Assembly (NCBI GenBank): GCA_964586235.1
Contig: CAZPIO010000004.1
Span: 50,842 to 114,841 of the forward strand
Direction of reading: 5' to 3'
DNA length: 64,000 bases
DNA from: JAUCQB01 sp964586235
GTDB lineage: Bacteria; Planctomycetota; Phycisphaerae; UBA1845; PWPN01
This document shows, piece by piece, positions 18,700 to 28,278 of this stretch. The notes beneath the pieces are model-generated. The model had not been told where the DNA came from. It searched no databases and saw nothing but the letters and a program-made list of their open reading frames with translations. Both the position numbers and the translations under genes were made by a program. Position 1 is the stretch's first letter; each line of letters begins with the position of its first letter.

Positions 18700-20469
18700 A
18701 TGAACAGACACGCCATCACGGTCTGGGCCCTGAGGATTCTCGCTGCGGGCATGGCGCACACGCCCTTCGTGGTGAGCGCGCAGTCCACCGCCGGCGAGTT
18801 CCTTAACGAACCGTACAACGTGGGCGATGAACTGGCGAGTGACCAATGGCCACATCACATCTGCTACAACCCCGACCGCAACGAATACCTGGTGGTCTTC
18901 AATGACAGGAGGGCCGACCCTCGCTGGATCATCTCCTACTATATCCTCGACGGAGAGGGAAGAAAGCAGACATCCAGGCCCCTGGGCAGCATCACCGATG
19001 ATCCACTCGTCGGAAGCCACTACGGTGCCGCTACGTACGACCCCGGCAGCCAGGAGTACCTCATCGCCTACAGCGGCTGGCTGGGCACACCCCGTGTTGA
19101 CGAACACGATCAGCTTCGTTCGCACAGAGTCAATGCCGACGGGAATCTGGTCGGAAGCAGCAACCTGATCCACGACGGCCAAGGCGGCATAGGCAACCCG
19201 CTGCGAGGCATCCAGATGGCCTATTCGCCGACCAGCGACGTACACCTCGTTGCCTGGAAGGACGACAAGGCGACAGGCTGTGAGGTCTATGCAACGCTCC
19301 TGGGCGGAACCACCGGCGTCCGAGTCAGCGCCCTCTTCAATCTCAGCCAAGGTGACCCCCGGTATTCCGATTGGCCGGTGGTGGCGTGGAATTCTGCGCG
19401 CGACGAGTTTCTCGTGGTCTACCAGGTCAGTTGCGAAGATGTCAACCAGGGATGGAACCTCTACGGGAGGCGAATTCACGCGGGCAATCAGATCATGAGC
19501 GGGCGTTTCCAGATAACCGACCGGCCAGGATGGGAGTGCGATGGCAACCTTGCCTACGACGCCGATCTGGACCGCTACCTGCTGGCCTACGAAGATACGA
19601 GCGCCGGGCAGTGGGTCTGGGGGCAGTTCCTCACGCCGGACGGTGAGCCATCCGGCCCGCGCTTCGACCTGCTCGCTCCGCCCTACATCGGCCGCGGGGC
19701 ATGGCTTACCTGGCACCCGATCACGCGGGACTTCCTGCTCGGCTGTATTCACCAGGAGAGCTTCGCCAATATCGGCCGGCGGATCTCTCAGGTCGGCGTG
19801 CCGTTAGGCGATCCTTTCGTTGTTACCGGCGCCATCAGTATCTTGCCGGGGAACTTCGACCCGTTCCCGATTGCCAACACTCTCACTAACGACTACCTCT
19901 ACGCCTGGTGCAGCGGCTACAAGGACGTCTATTCACGGCGATATAAAACGTTGCCTAGGTCTGACGTGACCCCGCCGGTCCCGGTCACTCAGTTCACGGC
20001 CACTGCCGGTCACGGACAGAACACTCTGAGTTGGACCAATTCGACCAGCGCCGATTCCCTGGGCACCATCATCCGCTGCAAGACGACCGGTTACCCGACC
20101 GATGCTCATGACGGATTGCCCGTGACGATCCGGCCCAAGTCGCCCGGTGCCAGCGACACCTTCGTACACGCCGGGCTCGTCCGGGCGAACACGTACTATT
20201 ACGCCGCCTTTGCCTACGACGCGATTCCCAATCACGCGTCCGCGGCCCAGGTCAGCGCCCGGCCGCTGGCCCCGGCGGATTTCGACAGTGACGACGACGT
20301 GGATCAGCAGGACTTCGGGCATCTGCAGAGATGCTTTGGCGGCTCCGGCCAGCCAATTGCGGCCGGCTGTGAAGATGCCGACCTCGACGACGAGGGCGAC
20401 GTCGATGCCGATGACATGGACGTTTTCATCGGTTGCATGAGTGGGGCGGACCGGCCCCCGGAATGCTGA
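18700..20469 (+). CDS. Secreted propeller-Fn3-tail protein, paralogue 1 of 5
   Basis: 589 residues. After the signal peptide (about 1-27) comes a propeller-like region (about 30-420) whose blades repeat a pattern like YNPDRNEYLVVF or WNSARDEFLVVY, followed by a turn with a G-R-I/GQ strand. Then an Fn3-like domain (426-525) with LSWTN and YYAAFAYD, and a four-Cys tail (527-589) ending PPEC. No catalytic signature was recognised; a glycan-binding or scaffold role is inferred. It is the first of five consecutive relatives (18700-28111). The 106-base gap before it is the largest up to 28 kb in the array, but no terminator was seen in it. Confidence 0.85.
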   Translation: MNRHAITVWALRILAAGMAHTPFVVSAQSTAGEFLNEPYNVGDELASDQWPHHICYNPDRNEYLVVFNDRRADPRWIISYYILDGEGRKQTSRPLGSITDDPLVGSHYGAATYDPGSQEYLIAYSGWLGTPRVDEHDQLRSHRVNADGNLVGSSNLIHDGQGGIGNPLRGIQMAYSPTSDVHLVAWKDDKATGCEVYATLLGGTTGVRVSALFNLSQGDPRYSDWPVVAWNSARDEFLVVYQVSCEDVNQGWNLYGRRIHAGNQIMSGRFQITDRPGWECDGNLAYDADLDRYLLAYEDTSAGQWVWGQFLTPDGEPSGPRFDLLAPPYIGRGAWLTWHPITRDFLLGCIHQESFANIGRRISQVGVPLGDPFVVTGAISILPGNFDPFPIANTLTNDYLYAWCSGYKDVYSRRYKTLPRSDVTPPVPVTQFTATAGHGQNTLSWTNSTSADSLGTIIRCKTTGYPTDAHDGLPVTIRPKSPGASDTFVHAGLVRANTYYYAAFAYDAIPNHASAAQVSARPLAPADFDSDDDVDQQDFGHLQRCFGGSGQPIAAGCEDADLDDEGDVDADDMDVFIGCMSGADRPPEC

Positions 20470-20482
20470 AAAGAGTGTTCGA

Positions 20483-22105
20483 ATGAGCGACTCAAAAGCG
20501 ATGCTCTTGACTGTCATCGCGGCCGGTGTGCTGCTGGCCGCGGGCCGTCCCGCCCAGGCTGGCATGATGCACGAGCCTCAAGCGCTGGACGAAGCCAACG
20601 GATGGAACCCGGATGTCGCCTTTGATGCGGAGCACGGCGTCTACCTGGCTGTCTGGTCCGGCGAGGGTGTCTGTGGTCGAATCCTCGACAGCGATGGGAA
20701 ACCGGTGACTGGCAAATTCCACATCGCCGCTTCGGTCTGCTACAACGGCTACCCCGCTGTTGCCTACAACCCCGAGGACGACGAGTTCCTCGTGACCTGG
20801 GACAACTGCTCCATCTACGGGCAGCGGGTGAAGTCCCCGACCGGTGTCTTGGAGGGGAGCGTTTTCCTGATCAGCGCGACTCCTGGCGAGCGATCGGCCG
20901 TAGCCTGGGGTCCGGGTCCGGACGCGGAGAGTGGGTGCTACCTTGTTCTGTACTCCAATTGGGTCGACGTCTACGGGCAGCGCGTCAGCCGCTCGGGTGT
21001 TCTGGTGGGGGGCGAGCTCGCGCTCGGCGGTTATAGCTATCCGGCGGTGTCCTACAGCACGTCAGCCAGGACCTTCCTGGGAACCTGGGACGACGGCTAT
21101 GGCCGCATCGAGGCGAGATTGATCCCATTGAACCACGCCTTGCCGGTGGGAAGCTCTTTTCTGGTGACTCCCGAGGGCGTTGCCGATCGATCGCACATCG
21201 CGCGCGATGACGCCCTTGGCCGCTGGCTGGTGCAGTACCAGGATCAGAGTCGTATGGCGACCCAGGATTATGACCAATTCGCCCGATTTGTGAACGACAA
21301 CGGCACGCTTGGTCCCGGACCGTACCCGGCGGCCGACAGACCGGAATTCGAAGGCGAGACCAATCTCGGCTGCGACATCGCCTTCGCTTCCAAGGCGGGC
21401 GTGTATTTCTCTGTTTTCGGCACGAATGACGGTATCTTCGGCCAGCTCCTCGATCACACTGGCATCAAGCGTCGGGGGCGGGTCGACATAGGTCTGGGCA
21501 ACTACACTCTCCACAGCAACGCTGCCGACCCCGATCGAGACCGCTTCCTGACCGTCTATTCAAGAGATGGCGGCACACTTGTCTACTCCCGCCTCTATCG
21601 CCTCTACGCACCGGTCGAGAGCCTCTCGGCGGCCGCAGAGCCCGGCCGTATTCGCCTGACCTGGACCCAGCCGGACGATACCGACATGACTCGTGCAGCC
21701 ATCCGCTTCAAAACCACCGGTATGCCCGCCGACCCAAGCGATGGCGCCTTGGCCGCTGACCTCGAAGTCACGCCGGGCACCAGTGCGTCCTACATGCATG
21801 CTCCGCTCGACCACAGGCAGACGTATTACTATGCCGTCTTCGCCCACGACCCCAACCCGATCTACGCCCCTGGCGTAACCGCCAGCGCCAGACCGGCGTT
21901 GCCCGGCGATCTGGACGGCGACGGCGATGTCGACCAGGAGGACTTTGGCCGATTTCAGGTGTGCCTGTCCGGCACCGGCCAGCCCCATGCGTCCGAATGC
22001 GATTCCGCCGACCTGGAAGGCGTCGGCGACGGCGACGTGGACCCGGACGATTTCGAGGTCTTCAGGGCCTGTATCGCCGGCGCCGAGCAGGAACCGGGTT
22101 GTTAA
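20483..22105 (+). CDS. Secreted propeller-Fn3-tail protein, paralogue 2 of 5
   Basis: 540 residues from the ATG at 20483 (MSDSKAML), which gives a clean signal peptide; the frame is open 42 bases further upstream inside the preceding gene. Propeller blades such as FDAEHGVYLAVW and YNPEDDEFLVTW with adjacent GQR strands fill residues 30-370. An Fn3-like domain spans 373-470 and the four-Cys tail 474-540, ending EPGC. The second EF-type loop of the tail has a two-residue insertion (EGVGDGDVDPDD) compared with its relatives. No catalytic motif was recognised. It lies 13 bases after the previous stop. Confidence 0.85.
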   Translation: MSDSKAMLLTVIAAGVLLAAGRPAQAGMMHEPQALDEANGWNPDVAFDAEHGVYLAVWSGEGVCGRILDSDGKPVTGKFHIAASVCYNGYPAVAYNPEDDEFLVTWDNCSIYGQRVKSPTGVLEGSVFLISATPGERSAVAWGPGPDAESGCYLVLYSNWVDVYGQRVSRSGVLVGGELALGGYSYPAVSYSTSARTFLGTWDDGYGRIEARLIPLNHALPVGSSFLVTPEGVADRSHIARDDALGRWLVQYQDQSRMATQDYDQFARFVNDNGTLGPGPYPAADRPEFEGETNLGCDIAFASKAGVYFSVFGTNDGIFGQLLDHTGIKRRGRVDIGLGNYTLHSNAADPDRDRFLTVYSRDGGTLVYSRLYRLYAPVESLSAAAEPGRIRLTWTQPDDTDMTRAAIRFKTTGMPADPSDGALAADLEVTPGTSASYMHAPLDHRQTYYYAVFAHDPNPIYAPGVTASARPALPGDLDGDGDVDQEDFGRFQVCLSGTGQPHASECDSADLEGVGDGDVDPDDFEVFRACIAGAEQEPGC

Positions 22106-22130
22106 GAATGGCGGGCACGGAGGAGTCAGT

Positions 22131-24548
22131 ATGCAGGCGCGCACAGCAGTACACACGGCCATGGGTGCTCTGCTCGCAGTGACTGCGGCGCTCACACCAG
22201 CGTCGGCCTATGCCGCGAACGACGCGCAGGTGATCGGCTCGACTATTCCAGCCGTGATGCTCCCCGGCTACTCATATGATGTGTCCGTCACGATGAAGAA
22301 TACCGGAACGACGACCTGGACAGGAGCAGACCATTACAAGCTCGGTCAGCCGACAGGCTCGGGCCTGGCCGCGCCGAGTCGCGTTACCCTCGCCGGAAGC
22401 GACTCAATCGCCCCAGGCCAGCAGAAAACCTTCATGTTCGCTATCACCGCTCCGATCACGACGGGTAGCTATACCATCAGCTGGCGGATGGTGCGGGAGG
22501 GCGTCGAGTGGTTCGGTGAGACTCTGGTGAAGGAGGTGCAGGCCACGTTTGGGCCGGATAGTCCACCGGCTCCGGCGATCATCTGGCCGTCGCAGCGCGG
22601 CGCGATGATTGGATCGAACCGCCCGGACATCGTCTGGCACACGACGCCGTGCAACGGCTACGAGATTCACATCGGTCCGCACAATGATCCATCCGAGCAT
22701 CTTTCCCCCGCGGACGGGTGGGACTCGGGACCGGTCGATATCTTCTCGCTGACTGATACCGCCATGTCCGGTCCGCTGACGCCGCAACGCTCGTACTACG
22801 TGTTTGTTCGTCTCCGCAATACCAACGGCTGGGGGCCGTGGAGCCCGCCGAACCGCTACTTCTACGTCGGCGGCGAATGGCTGGGCGAACCGTTCCTGGT
22901 CAGGCCGCAGGGTGATCGACAGGACGACTCGTCGATCGCTTTTCGGCCGGACCCGGATAGTCACGAGAGTCAGTACCTGGTTGCCTACATGAGCTTCAGC
23001 GGCACCTCAGTTCCGTTCATCGGGGCCTGGCGTCTGGACTGGACCGGCCAGCGACTGACCGGCACCAGCGAGATCACGTTCTCCGCAGGGCAGGATGGTT
23101 GCGGCGCGACGGTCGCCACGTACAACAGTGTTCAGGACGAGTACCTGGTTGTATTCAGGGACTACCACTCGCATCTGTACGGCCAGCGGATCACAGGCTC
23201 GAACGGTGCCCTGGCCGGGACCTTTCCGGTCAACACCGGCACGCCCACCCTGGAGCACGCGGTCGCTTATGCTTCCGGGAGCAATGTATACCTCGAAGCC
23301 TGGCGGGATGACGCTGCCGGCGGCGCCAGCGCCGTTCTTGCCCGACGATTCAGTGGTATTGATGGGTCAGCGATGCCGGAAGGCATCATCACCGTTCACC
23401 GAGACGGTCATCAGGTCGGCGGCCCCGGCATTGCCTATAACTCGGCCACCAATGAGTTCCTGGTGGTCTACCAGTACGTAGTCGAAAACAACCAGCAGGA
23501 CCTCTACTGCCGAAGGGTCAGCGCCGCGACCGGACAGTTCGTGGATTCGGGCAAGGTGCTTCTGGCGGGCTCTCCATACACGGACTGGGAAGCCGGCATA
23601 GCCTATGACAGCGAACTCAACCGTTTCCTGCTGGCCTATGCGATCCTTGGCCATCCTGATTCCACTCCCTGGGGCCAGTTGGTCAGCGCCGACGGGCAGT
23701 TGATTGGCTCGGCGTTCCCGATCATGACTGGCGCCCCTTACGCCGGTGGGGCGGTCACCGTCACATGGAATACGCACAGCCGGGAGTATGTGGTCGGCTG
23801 GAACAGCGGCAGCGTACACTGGAATTACGCCCGACGGCTTGGCCAGCGGGGCACGGCTGACGATGATCCACTACCGTTTATCGGCGAGCCGTTCAGGATC
23901 AACGGCACCATCGACGACGAATATGGCAACCTTTCCACCAAAATCGCGGCTAACCCCATCGATGACTCGTACGTGTTCTGCTGGCAGTCCGGCCACCGGG
24001 ACCCGTATACCAGGCACTACAAGGCCTATCCGCCGCCCTCGCCGGACATCGAGCCACCCGAACCCGTCACGCAGCTAGTGGTTGACCGCCGCCTCGGGCC
24101 GCTCACCCTGACATGGACCAACCCGCCGACGGACGACTTTGCGGGTACGACGATCTGGTATCGCACTGACAGGCTCCCGAGCGGGCCTTCAGATGGCACG
24201 CTGCTGGCGGACCGCCCCGGCGCCCCCGGCAGCACCGACAGCATTGCACACCCCGGCCTGATCGACGGCACCTCGTACTACTACGCGGTGTTTGCGCACG
24301 ACGAAGTGCCTAACTACGCCGACCCGGCGACCGAAAGCAGGACCTTCTGGTCGGCCGATCTCGATGTTGACGAGGACGTGGATCAGGAGGACTTCGGCCT
24401 GTTCCAGGCGTGTCTGGCCGGAGCGGGACAGTCATATCCTGAAGGTTGCGAGTTCGCCGACATGGAAGGCGATGGCGATGTGGATCAGGAGGATTTTGGT
24501 GTCCTGAGTGCCTGCATGGGCGGCGCGGACCAACCGCCCGGGTGTTGA
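22131..24548 (+). CDS. Secreted FW-domain/propeller/Fn3 protein with tail, paralogue 3 of 5
   Basis: 805 residues from the ATG at 22131, which follows ggaggag. Compared with its four relatives it has an N-terminal extension. Residues 33-137 resemble the Ig-like four-tryptophan (NBR1/FW) domain, with MKNTGTTTWTG and a late YTISWRM strand, and residues about 145-245 are Fn3-like. The propeller (250-630), Fn3 (640-735) and four-Cys tail (742-805, ending PPGC) then follow as usual. FW-like domains in bacteria occur on secreted proteins and are thought to mediate protein contacts. The role here is inferred as binding or assembly. The upstream open frame from 21927 lies inside the preceding gene and was not used. 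Confidence 0.86.
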   Translation: MQARTAVHTAMGALLAVTAALTPASAYAANDAQVIGSTIPAVMLPGYSYDVSVTMKNTGTTTWTGADHYKLGQPTGSGLAAPSRVTLAGSDSIAPGQQKTFMFAITAPITTGSYTISWRMVREGVEWFGETLVKEVQATFGPDSPPAPAIIWPSQRGAMIGSNRPDIVWHTTPCNGYEIHIGPHNDPSEHLSPADGWDSGPVDIFSLTDTAMSGPLTPQRSYYVFVRLRNTNGWGPWSPPNRYFYVGGEWLGEPFLVRPQGDRQDDSSIAFRPDPDSHESQYLVAYMSFSGTSVPFIGAWRLDWTGQRLTGTSEITFSAGQDGCGATVATYNSVQDEYLVVFRDYHSHLYGQRITGSNGALAGTFPVNTGTPTLEHAVAYASGSNVYLEAWRDDAAGGASAVLARRFSGIDGSAMPEGIITVHRDGHQVGGPGIAYNSATNEFLVVYQYVVENNQQDLYCRRVSAATGQFVDSGKVLLAGSPYTDWEAGIAYDSELNRFLLAYAILGHPDSTPWGQLVSADGQLIGSAFPIMTGAPYAGGAVTVTWNTHSREYVVGWNSGSVHWNYARRLGQRGTADDDPLPFIGEPFRINGTIDDEYGNLSTKIAANPIDDSYVFCWQSGHRDPYTRHYKAYPPPSPDIEPPEPVTQLVVDRRLGPLTLTWTNPPTDDFAGTTIWYRTDRLPSGPSDGTLLADRPGAPGSTDSIAHPGLIDGTSYYYAVFAHDEVPNYADPATESRTFWSADLDVDEDVDQEDFGLFQACLAGAGQSYPEGCEFADMEGDGDVDQEDFGVLSACMGGADQPPGC

Positions 24549-24568
24549 GAGCAGGCAGAGGAGTGCTC

Positions 24569-26278
24569 ATGACTGCCGAACGAGCCCGTGTCTGGATATT
24601 GGCGACGGCCAATCTGCTCGCGGTGGCCGGTTCCCTCCGTGCCGGCGCGATCGGCGAGGTCATCCCCCTCACCGACGCGGGCTGCGCGTTTCCCGATGTT
24701 GCCTACAGCCCCGAGGAGGACTGCTACCTCGCGGTCTGGGTTGACTACGGCAATCCGGCTTTGCCCGTCGTCCGCGGCCGGATCATCGATATCGATGCCG
24801 AGGCCGACCGCCTGTTGCTCCAGGCCCCATTTGCCATTTCCGACCCGGCCGATCGGGCTTTCTATCCGTCCGTGACCTACAACCCCACCAACCGCGAGTT
24901 CCTGGTGACCTTCGATCGCGAGAACAGCGATGGCCAGCCGCCTCTCTCCATCCGTGGCCGGCGGATCAGCGCCGTCGAAGGGACTGCACAGGGCGGCGTG
25001 TTCTCCATCAGCACCACCGTCAACTGCCAGAGATCCGCCGCCGCGTGGAGCGCGACCACCCAGCGGTACGTGGTCGTCTCCTCTGATTTCGTGAACGTTT
25101 GTGCCCAGCGCCTCAACGCCACTGGCGGGTTGATCGGCGGCGAGCTGATTATCAGCGACGGCTCCGCCCCCGCTCTCTACCCGGCAATTTCCTGGAACCC
25201 GGCTGCCGACACGTTCCTGATCGCCTGGATCCACGCGCCCCCCGTCGGCAACTTCGATTACATTCGCAGGCGGCGAGTTTCCGCTGGCTGGCAACTCCTC
25301 GACGACCCGCTGACTATCACTGATGGAGGCCACGAAAGTCATCCCACCATGGCCCACGACGATCTCCTCGGCCGCTGGATCGTCCAGTACAATGACAACT
25401 CCCACGCGGGCCAGTCCTTCGATCAGTACGCCCGTTTCATCCAAGACGACGGCACGCCCGACGGCGAGGCTTTCCCCATCGCCAACACCACGTACTTTGA
25501 GGGCGACACCATCCTGGGCAGCGACATCGCCTTTGCCCCCGCAGCCGGTGTGTACTTCTCTTCCTTCACGGTGGTGCCCACCGGCGTCTGCGGGCAGCTT
25601 TGCGGCCGTGCCGGCAACCGCCTCCGCGGTCAGGTTGTCCTGGGCCCCCAGGGGCCCGACGGCAATCTCATGCGCCACAGCAACGCCGCGGACACGCTCC
25701 GCAATCGGTTCCTCACGGTTTGGGATGGCGATCCCGATCACGACGAGAACCCCTCTCGGATCTATGCCCGGCTTTACGCTGTCGCTACTCCGGTCAGCAA
25801 TCTCTCAGCCACGGCCGGACCCGCACGCATTCGCCTGTGCTGGACCAACCCGAACGACAGCGAAATGACCCGCGTGATGATCCGTTTCAGCACGACGGCG
25901 CCGCCCGCGAGCCCGACCGACGGCACTCTGCTGGTCGACCTGGTTTCTACCCCCGGTGAAGAGACATGCTTCGTGCATATGGGGCTGGATCACAGCCGGA
26001 CGTACTACTACGGCGTGTTCGCCCACGACACGACGCCGATTTATGCGCCCGTCGTAACGATCATCGCCACCCCCGCGCTGTCCGGCGACTTCGACTTCGA
26101 CGAGGACGTCGACCAGGAGGATTTCGGTACTCTCCAGCTCTGCTTTTCCGGAGATGGCCAACCCGCCGGCCCGCAGTGCTCCGATGCTGATCTCGACTCC
26201 GACGGTGATGTGGATCAGAACGACTTCGGCGTCTTTCAGACATGCCTGGGCGGAGAGGACCGGCCGCCGGGATGCTGA
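24569..26278 (+). CDS. Secreted propeller-Fn3-tail protein, paralogue 4 of 5
   Basis: 569 residues from the ATG at 24569, 20 bases after the preceding stop and preceded by aggcagaggag. Signal peptide about 1-25. The propeller-like region (26-400) has blades such as YSPEEDCYLAVW and YNPTNREFLVTF. It is followed by an Fn3-like domain (404-505) and the four-Cys tail (506-569) ending PPGC, with both EF-type loops intact (DFDEDVDQEDFG and SDGDVDQNDFG). No catalytic signature. It is closest in layout to the 20483 product. A surface binding or scaffolding role is inferred from the shared architecture. Confidence 0.85.
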   Translation: MTAERARVWILATANLLAVAGSLRAGAIGEVIPLTDAGCAFPDVAYSPEEDCYLAVWVDYGNPALPVVRGRIIDIDAEADRLLLQAPFAISDPADRAFYPSVTYNPTNREFLVTFDRENSDGQPPLSIRGRRISAVEGTAQGGVFSISTTVNCQRSAAAWSATTQRYVVVSSDFVNVCAQRLNATGGLIGGELIISDGSAPALYPAISWNPAADTFLIAWIHAPPVGNFDYIRRRRVSAGWQLLDDPLTITDGGHESHPTMAHDDLLGRWIVQYNDNSHAGQSFDQYARFIQDDGTPDGEAFPIANTTYFEGDTILGSDIAFAPAAGVYFSSFTVVPTGVCGQLCGRAGNRLRGQVVLGPQGPDGNLMRHSNAADTLRNRFLTVWDGDPDHDENPSRIYARLYAVATPVSNLSATAGPARIRLCWTNPNDSEMTRVMIRFSTTAPPASPTDGTLLVDLVSTPGEETCFVHMGLDHSRTYYYGVFAHDTTPIYAPVVTIIATPALSGDFDFDEDVDQEDFGTLQLCFSGDGQPAGPQCSDADLDSDGDVDQNDFGVFQTCLGGEDRPPGC

Positions 26279-26311
26279 TCGCGCGCCTGTGCCCGAGCAC
26301 CGAGCGACGCA

Positions 26312-28111
26312 ATGAGGCCTGCCGCGATGACGACAAGACGGACATCACCGATAATGGCAGCGTGGCTGCTCCTCGCAGCGGTGAGCGCCTGCGTCGGAGA
26401 TGGCATCAAGTCCATCGGGCCAATTATCCAGATCGGCAGTGGGCATAGCTGGCAAAGCAACGTCTTCTACAATCCTGATGACGACGCTTTCCTTGTCCTT
26501 TGGCAGCAGTATGGCGGGCCGCACGTGGTGCAGAAGGGCCGGTGCATCGACGGCGACACCGGAGGATTTGCCGGCCCTGAGTTCGAGGTCGCTGAATGGG
26601 TCGGCATGGGACAAGCCTTCTATAACCACGACCTGCGCTGCTGGTTCGTCGTCTGCTCCAACGACCACGATCTCGGCGGCGACATCTTTGCTCAGAAGGT
26701 CGGGCTCAGCGGCAATATCGGGGACCCCATCCCGCTCGTGACCGCCACCGGCGATCAGGCCATGCCGGCGCTCGACTATGATCCTCTCCGCAAGAGGTAC
26801 CTGGTCGTCTGGACGGATTATCGCGGCGCCGCCCCGAACATCCGAGGGCGATTCTTCGATCTGAACGGCAACACCATCGCCAACATGCCGGAGATGCAGG
26901 TCAGCGATTACGTGGTTTACTCGCAGACCTCGCCGCGCGTGACCTGCAACCCCGCAACCGGTGAATTCCTGGTGGTCTGGATTGATCTTCGCAACGACGT
27001 CTACCGCACCGATCCGGACGAGAACAACAACAACTACACGGACATCTACGGCCAGCGGATCGACGCGGCCACGGGGGCGTTACTCGGCGCCGACATCCCG
27101 ATGGTGGTGCCTCCGCCGGTGCCGGGCCGGCCCTATGTTGGCGACGGCTGGGACGGTCCGGGTGGAACAGTCTGCAACACCAATCCCCTGACCGCCGGTG
27201 GGATGTACGGGACCTCCTTCTTGGGGATCCAGAAGTTGAGTGCTTTGGGCTGGACGACCAAGGGCCTGATCCTCGCCGCTGACGCCACCCACTATGGAGA
27301 GATCTTCGATGTCTCGCATCCGTACCGCGGTGCCTGCATCGGCGTGGTCTACAACCCGTACGACGACACGTATTTCGTGACCTACCTGGATGCCGATTAT
27401 GATCTGTCTGGCCGACAGTACTCGCCAACCGGCCAGTCCATCCGTGGGCCCGCCAAGATCATCGCGAACTCCGAATTCGAGGAGAACTTCGGCGGGCTGG
27501 CGGTGCGACCGACCGACGGGCTCTACCTGCAGACCACCACCTGGTTTGAAAACCTCGTTACGCACGAGCGACCGTATATCCTCGTCGCCCAGCGCTTCAT
27601 TCGCGATACCACCCCTCCCGGTCCGGTGACGGACGCTGTTGTCTGGCCGGGCCGGAACCGAATCACGCTGAGATGGACCAACCCCAGTGACGCCGACGTC
27701 GCAGGGACCAGGATTGTCTACAGCACCACGGACTTTCCGCCCGGCCCGAACGACGGGATCCTGCTGGTCGATAAGCCGGGCAGCCCTGGAGCCGAGGACT
27801 TCTGGGTTCACACGGGGCTGCTCCCCAGAACCACGTACTACTACTCTCTGTTCGCTCATGACGGCCTGGACAACTACGGTCCGACCGTGCATCGGAGCGG
27901 CATGCCCTGGCACACCGGCGACCTTGACGGCGACGGAGACGTCGACCAGGCCGACTTCGGACGCTTCCAGGTTTGTCTGAACGGGTCTGGCGTCCCTTAT
28001 CAGCAAGGGTGTGAGGATGCCGACCTCGAATCGGACGGAGATGTGGATCAGGGCGATTTTGCTGTCTTCCAGGCATGTTTGGGGGGCTCAGGCAGCCCTC
28101 CGGGTTGTTAG
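26312..28111 (+). CDS. Secreted propeller-Fn3-tail protein, paralogue 5 of 5
   Basis: 599 residues. The ATG at 26312 has no clear SD; an ATG at 26327 is an alternative and still leaves a signal peptide. Propeller blades such as YNPDDDAFLVLW and YDPLRKRYLVVW occupy about 35-430. An Fn3-like domain with LRWTNPSDADVAG spans 433-530, and the four-Cys tail (535-599) ends PPGC with two clean loops (DGDGDVDQADFG, SDGDVDQGDF). The propeller contains an acidic, Asn-rich insertion near nt 27012 (EDNNNNY-like), unlike its relatives. A 167-base gap follows before the GH99-like gene. Confidence 0.84.
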   Translation: MRPAAMTTRRTSPIMAAWLLLAAVSACVGDGIKSIGPIIQIGSGHSWQSNVFYNPDDDAFLVLWQQYGGPHVVQKGRCIDGDTGGFAGPEFEVAEWVGMGQAFYNHDLRCWFVVCSNDHDLGGDIFAQKVGLSGNIGDPIPLVTATGDQAMPALDYDPLRKRYLVVWTDYRGAAPNIRGRFFDLNGNTIANMPEMQVSDYVVYSQTSPRVTCNPATGEFLVVWIDLRNDVYRTDPDENNNNYTDIYGQRIDAATGALLGADIPMVVPPPVPGRPYVGDGWDGPGGTVCNTNPLTAGGMYGTSFLGIQKLSALGWTTKGLILAADATHYGEIFDVSHPYRGACIGVVYNPYDDTYFVTYLDADYDLSGRQYSPTGQSIRGPAKIIANSEFEENFGGLAVRPTDGLYLQTTTWFENLVTHERPYILVAQRFIRDTTPPGPVTDAVVWPGRNRITLRWTNPSDADVAGTRIVYSTTDFPPGPNDGILLVDKPGSPGAEDFWVHTGLLPRTTYYYSLFAHDGLDNYGPTVHRSGMPWHTGDLDGDGDVDQADFGRFQVCLNGSGVPYQQGCEDADLESDGDVDQGDFAVFQACLGGSGSPPGC

Positions 28112-28278
28112 AATGGTTGATGGATGGGTGGCAGGGGGGCATCTGCGGGCTTACGGTGCGGGTGACAAGCACGCTGGCCACGGCCGGATTCAGGTGGCCG
28201 AGACAGCGGTAGACCAGCAGAGTGCATCACGAGCGGCAATGTAGATCACGACGGCTTGGACGGCATACAGGAGGTGAC

